Below are positions 16,744-25,847 of a DNA stretch of 64,000 bases, piece after piece. Each line of letters starts with the position of its first letter. Position 1 is the stretch's first letter. Position numbers and translations under genes: made by a program. The DNA is taken from positions 1 through 64,000 of the forward strand of contig CAZSWT010000002.1 of the NCBI GenBank assembly GCA_964611035.1. Reading direction: 5' to 3'. This DNA is from B33-G16 sp964611035. Lineage in GTDB: Bacteria > Desulfobacterota > DSM-4660 > Desulfatiglandales > B25-G16. The notes beneath the pieces were generated by a model, which saw only the letters and a program-made list of their open reading frames with translations, did not search any database and had not been told where the DNA came from.

Positions 16744-17553
16744 ATGAAAAAAATACCTATGACCCAACAAAGAAAATATGACGTGAAATTTAAGGCCTCT
16801 CTTTCCCTTTTACTTACCATACTACTGCTCCATCTTTTTATAGCCTCTTCAGATTCATCTGAAAAGTTTCCTAAACCGAAGGGGGCTATCAATGATTATG
16901 CCGAGGTTATTACTCCGCAATATGAACGCCCTATGGATCTGCTTGCCCGTGAAGTATTGCAGAAGACCGGGACCTCTGTCGTTGTTGTCACCTTGAAAAG
17001 TATCGGAGACAATGACCCTGCTGATTATGCAAACAGGCTGTATGAGGTCTGGGGTATTGGAAAAAAGGGGGAAGATAAAGGGGTGCTTATTTTGCTTGCT
17101 GTTGAGGAAAGGAAGGTACGGATTGAAACTGGCTATGGTGTTGAAGGAATCTTACCTGACGGACTCGTTGGTGAGATACTCGATACGTATGTAGTACCGT
17201 ATCTTAAAAAAGGTAACTACGACAAGGGCCTGTCAAACGCCCTTGTAGCTGTATCATCAGTGATCGCAAAAGATGCAGGGATTTCTCTCACTGGAAGCAG
17301 CACAACAAACTATCAAACGAAAAAAAAGATAAAAGAAAAATCACGCATCAATCTATTTTCTGTTATTCTGTTTTTCATCGTTTTGACAATGCTCCTTGGT
17401 ACAAGGCGGGGAAGGACAATACTTCCCTTCATCCTGCTTATGCTTTTAGCTGGGGGCAGAGGCGGTGGCAGTAGCTTTGGAGGTTTTGGAGGTGGATTTG
17501 GAGGTTTTGGCGGTGGCTTGAGCGGTGGGGGAGGTGCAGGCCGTGGATTTTAA
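16744..17553 (+). CDS. TPM-domain (YgcG-like) membrane protein
   Basis: This is a membrane-anchored protein with an extracytoplasmic TPM domain (about residues 45-175: GAINDYAEVITP, GTSVVVVTLKS, RKVRIETGYGVEGILPDG, NYDKGLSNAL), preceded by a signal anchor and followed by one or two hydrophobic segments and a long Gly-Phe tail (GGFGGGFGGFGGG). TPM proteins are often beside LemA-family genes, as here, and have been linked to photosystem II repair in plants; bacterial roles are unclear. ATG 16744 is the best start. A TTG five codons upstream has no ribosome site. Confidence 0.88.
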   Translation: MKKIPMTQQRKYDVKFKASLSLLLTILLLHLFIASSDSSEKFPKPKGAINDYAEVITPQYERPMDLLAREVLQKTGTSVVVVTLKSIGDNDPADYANRLYEVWGIGKKGEDKGVLILLAVEERKVRIETGYGVEGILPDGLVGEILDTYVVPYLKKGNYDKGLSNALVAVSSVIAKDAGISLTGSSTTNYQTKKKIKEKSRINLFSVILFFIVLTMLLGTRRGRTILPFILLMLLAGGRGGGSSFGGFGGGFGGFGGGLSGGGGAGRGF

Positions 17554-17567
17554 AAAGAGGTACAACA

Positions 17568-18296
17568 ATGAGGAAGATAAAAAAGCCAGAAGAGATATTT
17601 GCTGAAATAGAAGGGGATTTTAGGAAAATCTTTAACAATTCCCTCATTTCCGTCATTCTTTATGGGAGTGGTGCAGGAAGTGACTTCAATCCTCACACGT
17701 CGGATTTGAATTTCCTTATAATCCTTTCAGAAGAAGCCATAGATCACCTGGATTGGGCTATTGAAACAGTATCCCGATGGAGGAAAAGGAATGTGGCTAC
17801 ACCCTTGTTCATGACACAATCGTATATCCAATCTTCCCTGGATTCATATCCCCTCGAATTCCTCAACATAAAGAAAAACTACATCCTTGTGTATGGCGAA
17901 GATGTACTCAAAGACATATCCATAGAAGGTCCTCATCTCAGGCTTCAGTGTGAACGGGAAATCAAAGGTAAACTCCTCCTTTTGCGGGAAGGCTTTCTGG
18001 AGACAGAGGGAAAACAAAAGAGGATAAAGGAACTAATCAAAACGTCAATCACCGCCTTTATATCTATCTTTAATGGACTTTTACACCTTAAAGGTGTTGA
18101 GATACCCCCAACCAGGAGGGAAATTATACAATCGGCTGCAAAAGAAATACCTATCAACCAGGAGATTTTTATGAAATGCCTGGATATAAAGCAAGGCAAG
18201 GCAAAGTTTTCATCATCTGAAATAAAGGACCTCTTTACAGCCTATATGATAGAGGTAAGAAAATTATGGGAAGTTGTTGATAAAATGGAAATATAA
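17568..18296 (+). CDS. nucleotidyltransferase-fold protein
   Basis: This 242-residue protein has the beta-polymerase-like nucleotidyltransferase start LYGSGAGSDFNPHTSDLNF, matching G-S-x(8-10)-S-D-[IL]-[DN]. The second acidic position of the usual DxD is N here (SDLNF), so the catalytic site may be altered. The rest is helical. It lies 14 bases after the TPM gene and 15 before lemA, so it is part of that operon. Substrate and activity are unknown. Confidence 0.75.
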   Translation: MRKIKKPEEIFAEIEGDFRKIFNNSLISVILYGSGAGSDFNPHTSDLNFLIILSEEAIDHLDWAIETVSRWRKRNVATPLFMTQSYIQSSLDSYPLEFLNIKKNYILVYGEDVLKDISIEGPHLRLQCEREIKGKLLLLREGFLETEGKQKRIKELIKTSITAFISIFNGLLHLKGVEIPPTRREIIQSAAKEIPINQEIFMKCLDIKQGKAKFSSSEIKDLFTAYMIEVRKLWEVVDKMEI

Positions 18297-18311
18297 GGAG
18301 GGAGGTTACAA

Positions 18312-18890
18312 ATGACCAAAGGAACAAGAAATCTCGTTATCGCTCTTGCGATAATTGTTATTATTCTCTTCTCTATGTATTCTTTTTTTAAGGGCACGTA
18401 TAATACCTTTGTGACGCTTGATGAGACGGTCAAGGCATCATGGGCACAGGTAGAAAATCAGCTACAGAGACGATATGACCTTATCCCAAACCTTGTGGAA
18501 ACGGTAAAAGGGTATGCCAAGCAGGAAAGAGATGTTTTTATTGATGTAACCAAGGCGAGATCACAGGTTGGGAGCGCAGGGAATATACCGGATAAGATCA
18601 AGGCAAACAATGGGCTCTCAGGGGCCTTGAGCAGATTACTTGTTGTAGTGGAAAGATATCCTGATCTCAAATCAAATCAAAACTTTATGAGGCTTCAGGA
18701 TGAACTGGCAGGCACAGAGAACAGAATATCTGTTGAAAGAAGACGCTATAATGAGTCAGTAAAGGCCTACAATGTGAAAATAAGAAGTTTTCCAGCAAAT
18801 ATTCTCGCTGGGATGTATGGGTTTAGCAAGGCCACCTTCTTTGAAGTTCCCGCAGAAGCAAAGGCCACACCCAAGGTTAAATTTGAATGA
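18312..18890 (+). CDS. lemA: LemA family protein
   Basis: This 192-residue protein has an N-terminal membrane anchor (LVIALAIIVIILFSMYSFF) followed by the LemA coiled-coil domain: YNTFVTLDETVKASWAQVEN, LQRRYDLIPNLVETVKGYA and ERRRYNESVKAYN. It is preceded by GGAGGGAGG. LemA proteins are small helical membrane proteins of uncertain role that repeatedly occur with TPM-domain proteins. The order TPM-nucleotidyltransferase-LemA suggests one membrane-associated unit. Confidence 0.93.
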   Translation: MTKGTRNLVIALAIIVIILFSMYSFFKGTYNTFVTLDETVKASWAQVENQLQRRYDLIPNLVETVKGYAKQERDVFIDVTKARSQVGSAGNIPDKIKANNGLSGALSRLLVVVERYPDLKSNQNFMRLQDELAGTENRISVERRRYNESVKAYNVKIRSFPANILAGMYGFSKATFFEVPAEAKATPKVKFE

Positions 18891-18969
18891 TTGAGTGAGC
18901 ATCAAAAACACAGGAAAGGGGTAAAAAACGTAGCCTTCAGCCACACAATTCCTGCTAAAGAAGTAGTGC

Positions 18970-19599
18970 TTACGTGTGTGCTGAGTATATTTTTTGCTGC
19001 AAATCTCTTAAATATGCCTCTGGGTCACGTAATATCTGCTTATACAGCTCTTTCCCTATAAATCTTTTGCTTTGTTGGGTTAAAAAATATGGTCTATGTT
19101 TTCTTACTTCCTGGTACACTCGCTTATCTGGGGGGAGGATTTTTCTAAAAGTACAGATGACCACTAAATCTATAAAGAGATCTTCATGACCAAATTCCAT
19201 GTCCTCGGGAGAGAACTCAATAGAAACCCATGAATGACCTAATTCGTGCAAAAAACTATACTTCCAATACTCATGCATTTTAAAATCCCTGGCAGGAATT
19301 AGGACTTCTGCAAAAAGACTTTCATCATATGCATCTCGAAATTTAGTGCTTGACCCTCTTTGTAATTCCTCATCCACGAGTATGAAAAGATCAATAGGAT
19401 CAAATTTTATATGATACTCGCGGCAGACTTCACTGAAAGATCTACATAACTCCTCAAAGGCTTTTATCGCCTTTTCTTCATCTATCTCAAGGAGTTCTTT
19501 GAAAATCGTTGCTTGTATTTGGATTTTATTGGGGCCAAAATCGAAGTCAATAAGTTCAGCCGTGAGATCTGGATATTTTGTCTGCAATGTTTCATCCAC
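18970..19599 (-). CDS. hypothetical protein with HELGH metalloprotease motif
   Basis: This is a 209-residue cytoplasmic protein. FLHELGHSW at about residue 115 is a strong HExxHxx zinc motif, and the acidic stretch that follows (EFSPEDMEFGHEDLFID) offers a third ligand. N-terminal parts are acidic and helical. No signal peptide is seen. It is a lone gene converging with lemA, with a purine-rich ribosome site (GGAGG) just before the start on the minus strand. Metallopeptidase activity is inferred. Confidence 0.72.
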   Translation of the reverse strand: MDETLQTKYPDLTAELIDFDFGPNKIQIQATIFKELLEIDEEKAIKAFEELCRSFSEVCREYHIKFDPIDLFILVDEELQRGSSTKFRDAYDESLFAEVLIPARDFKMHEYWKYSFLHELGHSWVSIEFSPEDMEFGHEDLFIDLVVICTFRKILPPDKRVYQEVRKHRPYFLTQQSKRFIGKELYKQILRDPEAYLRDLQQKIYSAHT

Positions 19600-19895
19600 T
19601 ACACACCTCCTATCGTATTTTCGCCCTCTGTTGCTTCATGGGAAAGGTGAGACTGATATATATTTTTTATACCCGCGCGCTGTTCTACTACAATTCTGCT
19701 GATTGTGTCGTACCGCTGTGGCAACCTGTAGAGTGCCATACCTTGATTATTCTATTAATATCAATACATTAGATCATACCTATATTGCCTTAATTTTTCG
19801 TGCGTGTCAAGCAAGAAATAATGCAAAAAAGTCCTTTAAAAATTACACCGCATAGTGTTAATGAATTGATGAGCAGTAAGGACAGTTTCTTGATA

Positions 19896-20939
19896 TTATT
19901 TTGAAATATCCGTTGTTATTTCCTTTAAATATTTTGCATTTTCTTCAGGGCTCGTACTGTTTAGATATATACCGGAGCCTAATTCAAATCCTGCCACTTT
20001 ATAGAGTTTTGGAAGTATTTGGAGATGCCAATGACAATAGTCCGCAGGGTCCTCTTGATATGGTGCCGAATAAATCATGTAATTATAATCCGGATTATCA
20101 AGACCATGATACAATCTTTGTAGAATATCAATTAACACTCTGGCTAAATCTTTCCTTTCAATAGGAGAGATTTTTGCAAATGAAGCCCTGTGTTTTTTTG
20201 GAAGAATCCACGTTTCAAAAGGACTTCGTGAGAAAAAGGGAGCAAAAGCAATAAAATGCTCAGTTTCTGATATTATCCTTTTTCCTGAAATCTTTTCCTG
20301 CTCTATCAAATTGCAATATATACACCTGCCCATGGTATCGAAATATCTCACCGCCTCCTCTATCATATGTCTGATATGAATTGGTATAATTGGGCTGGCA
20401 ATTATCTGGGAATGCGGATGCTGTAATGATGTGCCGGCTCCTGGGCCATTATTTCTAAATATAGTTATTAGCTCGACATTGGGTTTTTCTATAAGCGCCT
20501 GGTATCGTTCAATGTATGATGAGATTATAAGCTCAACTGATTTATATGGCATTGTGGCAATGGTCTGGAAGTGTTCTGGATGTTCAATTACGACCTCATG
20601 ATAGCCTACTCCGTTCATTTTTATGAAAAAATTTCCCGCGCCCTCTGTAATTCGAGATGGTTCCCCACCTTCAACTAAGGCAGGAAACTTATTTTGCACA
20701 ACCCTAAGAGTCCATTTAGATTGCGCATCCTCACCAGGCTCTTCATAATAGGCCAGAATAGCTTTTCCACAGATCTCTTCATTGCCTGGGCAAAATGGGC
20801 ATTTCGCTTTCTCTTCCCTATCCCGTTTAGTTATTCTTTGCTGGGCCTTGTGATGCTTAAATTGATCAGGCCGCTTACGTCGCTCTGGAGCTATTATTAC
20901 CCAGTCTTTTGTAATAGGATTTTGTCGTAATTCGGACAT
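19896..20939 (-). CDS. galT: galactose-1-phosphate uridylyltransferase
   Basis: This Leloir pathway enzyme exchanges UMP between UDP-glucose and galactose-1-phosphate; related enzymes use other sugar phosphates. The catalytic HPHSQI motif is present, with two zinc-binding cysteine pairs (CPFCPG and CIYCN) and the C-terminal HWHLQILPK. At 347 residues it is family-typical. The start at 20939 (MSELRQNPITKDW) is preferred over an ATG four codons earlier. No galE or galK is nearby, so a role in nucleotide-sugar supply (or ADP-glucose phosphorylase-like activity) is possible. Confidence 0.9.
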   Translation of the reverse strand: MSELRQNPITKDWVIIAPERRKRPDQFKHHKAQQRITKRDREEKAKCPFCPGNEEICGKAILAYYEEPGEDAQSKWTLRVVQNKFPALVEGGEPSRITEGAGNFFIKMNGVGYHEVVIEHPEHFQTIATMPYKSVELIISSYIERYQALIEKPNVELITIFRNNGPGAGTSLQHPHSQIIASPIIPIHIRHMIEEAVRYFDTMGRCIYCNLIEQEKISGKRIISETEHFIAFAPFFSRSPFETWILPKKHRASFAKISPIERKDLARVLIDILQRLYHGLDNPDYNYMIYSAPYQEDPADYCHWHLQILPKLYKVAGFELGSGIYLNSTSPEENAKYLKEITTDISK

Positions 20940-21241
20940 GGTATTCACCATTTTTTGTTAGTTGAGGCCTATAGTATTTATTTGCCGTTACTTTTTCAAT
21001 TGAAAAGCTCAATTTTTTTGAGCATTTTGCGTAAGATTGTAAAGAGGGTAGGGTTCCCACGCAATTTATATTTACAAACATCTCACTATAGGTTTAGAGT
21101 TTGATAGATGCAGAGGTGATGTGTGTGAAAGATGTAGTAATGGCAAAGTATAGTATATTAATTTGCTGGTAGGGCAATAGCAATACGGAACTGTTATGTT
21201 TACAATCATTGATAATAGATTGGTTGAAATGTGGAGGAGTT
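20940..21241. other. divergent intergenic region with a small hairpin
   Basis: About 300 AT-rich bases lie between the divergent galT and metallo-beta-lactamase genes. The palindrome TTTTCAATTGAAAA (from about 20994) and the hairpin GCTCAATTTTTTTGAGC (from about 21007) lie close to the galT start and could be an operator or attenuator. No reading frame is seen. Confidence 0.4.
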
Positions 21242-22009
21242 ATGATCGAAGTAGTTTTTTTGGGTGTTGGCGAGGCATTTGACGAGAAGCTTCCAAACAC
21301 ATCTATTTTGATTCGTTATAGGGCAGGAGCCACCCCTGTCACATTGCTGCTCGACTGCGGCTTTACTGCTCCGCCTCAGTTCTGGAGAGAAGAGCCAGAT
21401 GCTGATATACTGGACGGTATATGGATTTCCCATTTTCACGGTGACCATTGCCTGGGGATTCCTGCATTATTGGTTCGCTTCTGGGAAGAAGGACGTAAAA
21501 AGGCGTTAACACTTTTAGGACAAAAGGGAATAGCTACCTTCATGCGCAAATCTCTTGATCTGGCCTATCCTAGTATGTATGAAAGATTAAGATTCCCACT
21601 CAAGTTTTTAGAGGTGGAGCCAGGGAAGGAGGTAACGATTTTCGGCCTTATTTTTCAGTCTGCTGTTGCCAGTCATTCCCAAAGAGATCTGGCCTTGAGA
21701 ATAGACGCACAAGAAAAATCAATCTATTACAGTGGTGATGGCAAGGCCACACCTGAAAGCATGGCCCTTGCGAAGGGCAGCCAACTTATCATCCATGAGG
21801 CTTTCTCTTTAGAGGTCGAAATCCCAGGACACGGAACCGTTACTGGATCGATTAAGATGGCAAAAGAATGTGGCGCATCTAACCTTGCCCTTGTCCATAT
21901 ACAAAGAAAGGTGCGAAGCCAGCTGATTGATGAGATGCAAAGATTCACACAGATGGCAGGATCACTAAACCTGATGGTTCCAGAACCTGGTTTTAGGATA
22001 ACGCTTTAA
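21242..22009 (+). CDS. metallo-beta-lactamase-fold hydrolase, RNase Z-like
   Basis: This 255-residue enzyme has the metal motif HFHGDHCLGI, the strand-loop IEVVFLGVGEAF at the start, the later SGDGKATPE aspartate and the histidines of HEAFSLEVEIPGHGTV. The layout is that of the RNase Z/arylsulfatase branch of the fold. The ATG at 21242 is chosen because GTGGAGGAG lies directly upstream. The protein lacks a long RNase Z exosite arm, so tRNA 3' processing is possible but not shown. It stands alone. Confidence 0.82.
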   Translation: MIEVVFLGVGEAFDEKLPNTSILIRYRAGATPVTLLLDCGFTAPPQFWREEPDADILDGIWISHFHGDHCLGIPALLVRFWEEGRKKALTLLGQKGIATFMRKSLDLAYPSMYERLRFPLKFLEVEPGKEVTIFGLIFQSAVASHSQRDLALRIDAQEKSIYYSGDGKATPESMALAKGSQLIIHEAFSLEVEIPGHGTVTGSIKMAKECGASNLALVHIQRKVRSQLIDEMQRFTQMAGSLNLMVPEPGFRITL

Positions 22010-22180
22010 CGTATAATCTCCTCTCGCTGATAGTGTATGAATTGTGAAGGGAGCCAATGAAAGAAACAAAAAAAGGACAATTGAAATTACAAAATTCTGG
22101 GAAGCTCGTGTTAAACTCACGCTATATTTTTTATATTTTGACATTCACGCTATATTTTACTATAATATAAATTTAAGAAA

Positions 22181-22301
22181 GTCGTAAAAAATCAAAAAGC
22201 ATCCATTTTCGTCATTCCCGCGAAAGCGGGAATCCAGTGATTTCAAGATGATATGGATGCCGGATCAAGTCCGGCATGACGGTTTTGAGACTTTTTGCGA
22301 G
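22181..22301. repeat. inverted-repeat element holding a REP-like hairpin pair
   Basis: The outer ends GTCGTAAAAAATC (22181) and GACTTTTTGCGAG (22289) are imperfect inverted copies of the TCGTAAAAAGTC family also seen at 24176-24299 and 60866-61005. Inside are two GC-rich hairpins, GTCATTCCCGCGAAAGCGGG and TGGATGCCGGATCAAGTCCG (then GCATGAC), together forming a palindromic REP-like unit. It is non-coding. Confidence 0.75.
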
Positions 22302-22412
22302 TTTGCCAGATTCAGGTAATACTAAAAATAAGTCTATCAACAGTAATGGGCTTTATATCAATTAAAAAACGTATCATAGCCTCTATATATTCCTCTTATA
22401 AGGAGTTTTCGA

Positions 22413-22835
22413 ATGACTACTTTGGAGATACAATCGAATGAATCCAGAATTACTGCCCGTTTGATTGAATTGATTAAGAATATGTCCGAAGACGAGCAGC
22501 GAACTCTTTTGAAAGACTTAGAGGGAAGGCCATTTGAAGGAAGAAGAAAACATGTGAGGAAACCCTTCCTTATGGCCGTAGATTACTCTACTCAGGATCA
22601 TGTCTACAAGGATTTCATTCAAGATATAAGTTCTGGCGGAGTGTTTATACAAACCCATATGCCATTTACTGTTGGGCAAGAGGTTTCGCTGACTTTTCCG
22701 CTCCCCAACTACCAGAAACATATCAAGGTTATAGGCGAAGTTGTCAGGTCTACCCCTCAGGGAGTCGGTGTGAAATTCAAGATGGCCGACAAAGACCAGG
22801 AGTCGATGATTACATCCCTTTTGGAGCCAATTTAG
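22413..22835 (+). CDS. PilZ-domain protein with N-terminal helical extension
   Basis: This 140-residue protein begins with about 45 helical residues (RLIELIKNMSEDEQRTLLKDLEG cut by turns). A PilZ domain follows with RRKHVRKP (RxxxR) and DISSGGVFI (DxSxxG), and the GEVVRSTPQGVGVKF strand. It probably binds c-di-GMP and signals through the N-terminal helix. AAGGAG precedes the ATG. It is the third PilZ protein of the window, and no partner is obvious. Confidence 0.87.
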   Translation: MTTLEIQSNESRITARLIELIKNMSEDEQRTLLKDLEGRPFEGRRKHVRKPFLMAVDYSTQDHVYKDFIQDISSGGVFIQTHMPFTVGQEVSLTFPLPNYQKHIKVIGEVVRSTPQGVGVKFKMADKDQESMITSLLEPI

Positions 22836-23089
22836 GCCTTTTCCGGCTCATCAGGTTCCTTCATTGTCTATCTTTCACAAAGGATCTGATCACCATCAGC
22901 AGTATCAATTCTTACCGCTCTATCGCGTGATACCTTCCCGATTTTTATCTCTTTTGAGAACAAATGTGGGCCAACGTCTATTAAAGAGTAATTATTGAGG
23001 GTATAAAAATGATGATTGCTGAAACAATTATGCGGAGGTGATAAAAAGAAGCTCGAAGTAGTTCATCAACCTTCGATGGGAGAAAATTG

Positions 23090-24130
23090 ATGAAAATCAT
23101 TGATTTGCGTAGTGACACTGTTACATTGCCAACGGAACAGATGCGGCAGGCTATGTATCATGCGGAGCTGGGTGATGATGTATATGGTGAGGATCCATCT
23201 ACTCAACGCCTTGAGAAGATGGCCGCTGAACTGATGGGAAAGGAAGCGGCGCTTCTGGTCCCGAGCGGGACAATGGGTAACCTAATATGTATGCTTACTC
23301 ATTGCGCCAGGGGAGAAGAAGTAATCCTGGGTGATGCGTCGCATATGTTTATTAACGAAGCTGGTGGCATGTCAGCATTGGGTGGAATACAGCCGCATAT
23401 TATTCCCAATCAGCCTGATGGTACATTACGTTTAGAGGATATCGAGGCTGCCATTCGTGGCGATAACATACACTTTCCACGCACAAGGCTGATCTGCCTT
23501 GAGAACACCCATAACCGTTGCAATGGAGCTGCCCTTACCTCTCAGTATATTGAATCAGTCGCAGCACTGGCAAGACGGTATGACCTCCTATTACACCTCG
23601 ATGGTGCTCGGATATTCAACGCCGCTGTTGCCTTGGGAGTAGATGTCAAGGAATTGACTCAAAGTGTTGATTCCCTGATTTTTTGCTTGTCAAAGGGGCT
23701 TTCCTCACCAGTTGGGTCAATTGTGTGTGGTTCGAAAGAATTCATTGCCAGAGCACTACGGACACGTAAGATATTAGGCGGTGGAATGCGCCAGACAGGG
23801 GTCATTGCTGCACCAGGAACTATTGCCCTGGAACAGATGGTTGATCGATTGGCAGAGGATCATATCAATGCCCGCTGCCTTGCCGAAGGTATTGCTCAGA
23901 TTCCTGGATTGTCAATTAACCTCGAAAGGGTACAGACGAATATTATTTATTTTGATCTTGTCAGTGATAAAATTGTGAGAGATGTGTTCATGAAGCAGCT
24001 TGAAAAGAAAGGAATCAAGCTATTGGCCACAGGACCATCTCGTTTTCGAGTGGTGACGCACTATGGAATTAGCTCAGAGGATATTAATGCGACCTTGATG
24101 CGTTTAGGAGAGATAATGGGGCAGTCGTAG
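23090..24130 (+). CDS. ltaE: low-specificity L-threonine aldolase
   Basis: This PLP enzyme cleaves L-threonine and L-allo-threonine to glycine and acetaldehyde. The N-terminal DLRSDTVTLPT motif, the GTMGNL phosphate-binding turn, LHLDGARIFNAA with the PLP aspartate, and the lysine motif CLSKGLSSPVGS are all present. It is 346 residues, the usual size. The ATG at 23090 follows a GGGAGA site; the TTG one codon earlier is less likely. There is no operon partner; a palindromic repeat follows. Confidence 0.95.
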   Translation: MKIIDLRSDTVTLPTEQMRQAMYHAELGDDVYGEDPSTQRLEKMAAELMGKEAALLVPSGTMGNLICMLTHCARGEEVILGDASHMFINEAGGMSALGGIQPHIIPNQPDGTLRLEDIEAAIRGDNIHFPRTRLICLENTHNRCNGAALTSQYIESVAALARRYDLLLHLDGARIFNAAVALGVDVKELTQSVDSLIFCLSKGLSSPVGSIVCGSKEFIARALRTRKILGGGMRQTGVIAAPGTIALEQMVDRLAEDHINARCLAEGIAQIPGLSINLERVQTNIIYFDLVSDKIVRDVFMKQLEKKGIKLLATGPSRFRVVTHYGISSEDINATLMRLGEIMGQS

Positions 24131-24175
24131 TTGAGTCCTGGGCATAAGGTTCTAATGGATCCTAAGATTGATAGT

Positions 24176-24299
24176 CTCGTAAAAAGTCATTTTAATCGCT
24201 CATGATGCCCATTTTGGGATTCATGAAATGCTTTGCTCAACATTTTATGAATCTTTTTCCAAAAGTGGCCAAAATCGCTCGCAAAAGACTTTTTAAGAG
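24176..24299. repeat. MITE-like palindromic repeat between ltaE and asd
   Basis: The ends CTCGTAAAAAGTC (24176) and GACTTTTTAAGAG (24287) are inverted with one mismatch. The interior is also self-complementary (CCCATTTTGGGATTCATGAAATG against CATTTTATGAATC plus CCAAAAGTGG), so the whole 124 bases form one long imperfect hairpin. It belongs to the dispersed TCGTAAAAAGTC family. It lies between two convergent genes and may double as a bidirectional terminator. Confidence 0.75.
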
Positions 24300-24330
24300 T
24301 TTGTAAGGATTAAACTAACATATTAAATAG

Positions 24331-25446
24331 TTAGGATAAATAACTGATTATAATATTTAATATACTACGAATAGGCTCTGCGGCACCCCAGAGGAGCTGG
24401 TCTCCCACAGTAAAGGCAGCCACATATTCAGGCCCTAAGAGCATCTTTCGCAGTCTACCTACGGGAATGGTCAGTGTAGAGTTTACCGCCGCAGGTGTTA
24501 AGAATTGAAGGGTAGATTCTTTATCATTAGGGATTAGTTTCACCCACTGATTGCCCTTTTCAATTATCTCGGAGACTTCATCAAGAGGTATATCTTTATC
24601 AAGCTTGATCGTCAGGCCCTGACTGTGGCATCTCATGGCACCCACGCGAACGCATAGACCGTCTACGGGTATCGGTTTTTTTGTTTGCAAAATCTTGTTT
24701 GTTTCAGCGGAGCCTTTCCATTCCTCTCTGGTCTGTCCGGATTCCATTGCAGAGTCAATCCATGGAATCAGACTGCCAGCAAGAGGAGCCGAAAAATTTT
24801 CAACTGGAAATGTGTTGCTTCTCAATTCCTTTGTCACAACCTCATCAATGGCTATGGCCGTGGATGCCGGGTCATCAAGCAGGGTTCTGGAGGCATCCCC
24901 GAGGATGGTCATTTGGGAAATCAACTCTTTCATGTGCCTGGCACCGGCGCCTGATGCGGACTGATAGGTCATAGAAGATACCCACTCAATATGACCCGAG
25001 GCAAAAAGGCCTGAAAGGGCCATAAGCATCAGACTTACGGTACAGTTCCCACCCACATAGGTTTTGATTCCTGATGATAATCCAGCGTCTATCACAGCCA
25101 TGTTTACAGGGTCCAGGACAATAATGCTATCATCCTTCATACGCAGGGCAGACGCAGAATCTATCCAGTAGCCTTTCCACCCCTGGTTGCTTAATTCGGG
25201 GTACACTTTCTTTGTATACTCACCTCCCTGGCAGGTCAGAATAATATCCATTGATGAAAGGAGCTGGATGTCAAAGGCATCCTTTAATGGAGCAATGTCA
25301 AGGCCCACATCAGGGCCTTTCCCATTGACATTTGAGGTAGTAAAAAATATTGGCTCAAAACCTTTAAAGTCCTGTTCTTCTTGCATACGGCCCAACAGAA
25401 CTGATCCAACCATACCTCGCCACCCAATAAAACCGATTCGTAACAT
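24331..25446 (-). CDS. asd: aspartate-semialdehyde dehydrogenase, proteobacterial type
   Basis: It reduces aspartyl phosphate to aspartate semialdehyde in the lysine (diaminopimelate), threonine and methionine pathway. GWRGMVGSVLLGRM is the NADP-binding start, GGNCTVSLMLMAL holds the catalytic cysteine, and the end (LLWGAAEPIRSIL) is that of the E. coli-type enzyme. It is 371 residues. The ATG at 25446 is chosen because AAGGAGGG sits just upstream; an open frame extends 17 codons further without a ribosome site. Confidence 0.95.
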   Translation of the reverse strand: MLRIGFIGWRGMVGSVLLGRMQEEQDFKGFEPIFFTTSNVNGKGPDVGLDIAPLKDAFDIQLLSSMDIILTCQGGEYTKKVYPELSNQGWKGYWIDSASALRMKDDSIIVLDPVNMAVIDAGLSSGIKTYVGGNCTVSLMLMALSGLFASGHIEWVSSMTYQSASGAGARHMKELISQMTILGDASRTLLDDPASTAIAIDEVVTKELRSNTFPVENFSAPLAGSLIPWIDSAMESGQTREEWKGSAETNKILQTKKPIPVDGLCVRVGAMRCHSQGLTIKLDKDIPLDEVSEIIEKGNQWVKLIPNDKESTLQFLTPAAVNSTLTIPVGRLRKMLLGPEYVAAFTVGDQLLWGAAEPIRSILNIIISYLS

Positions 25447-25524
25447 TATGCCCTCCTTACAGCTCGATTTTTCACATAAAATGTTATATAAACGCAATCT
25501 CTCATCGCTTCAAGGAAAAAATGT

Positions 25525-25753
25525 AACCGTTCACAGGTTCAGGGTTCAACGTTCACGGTTAAGGACAAATAAGGGCATTGAAGACCCGAAGTCTTCGTTA
25601 AAAATGCTCATTTTCCCAAGTAATTGTCAATTTGGCTCCAAATTTTGGATTAGGCCTGACGCAGCTGACGCTTTTCTCGTAAATACGCAACCCAAATGCA
25701 GACCGGGGACGAGAATGGAACCTTGAACCACTGAACCTTTAAACCCATGAACG
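25525..25753. repeat. gene-free cassette bordered by inverted 7/8-bp repeat arrays
   Basis: The left array (25525-25562: CCGTTCA, CAGGTTCA, GGGTTCA, ACGTTCA, CGGTTAA) and the right array (25715-25753: GGAACCT, TGAACCA, CTGAACCT, TTAAACCC, ATGAACG) are inverted relative to each other. About 150 bases between them hold no reading frame. This is the same architecture as the four-helix-bundle cassettes but without a gene. It fills most of the gap between asd and the sirtuin gene. Confidence 0.65.
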
Positions 25754-25847
25754 CCTACGAAAAAATTTAGCGCTGCCTTTTAATCCTACAGCCCAAAGAG
25801 CAAAAATGTGGGCGGCCAATAAGTTATTTCCTTTTTTGAAGCCGCTT

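Noticed and set aside
25187..25726. 179-codon frame opposite asd
   Set aside because: It is antisense to the clearly conserved asd gene and continues into the repeat cassette. It shows no coding pattern of its own.
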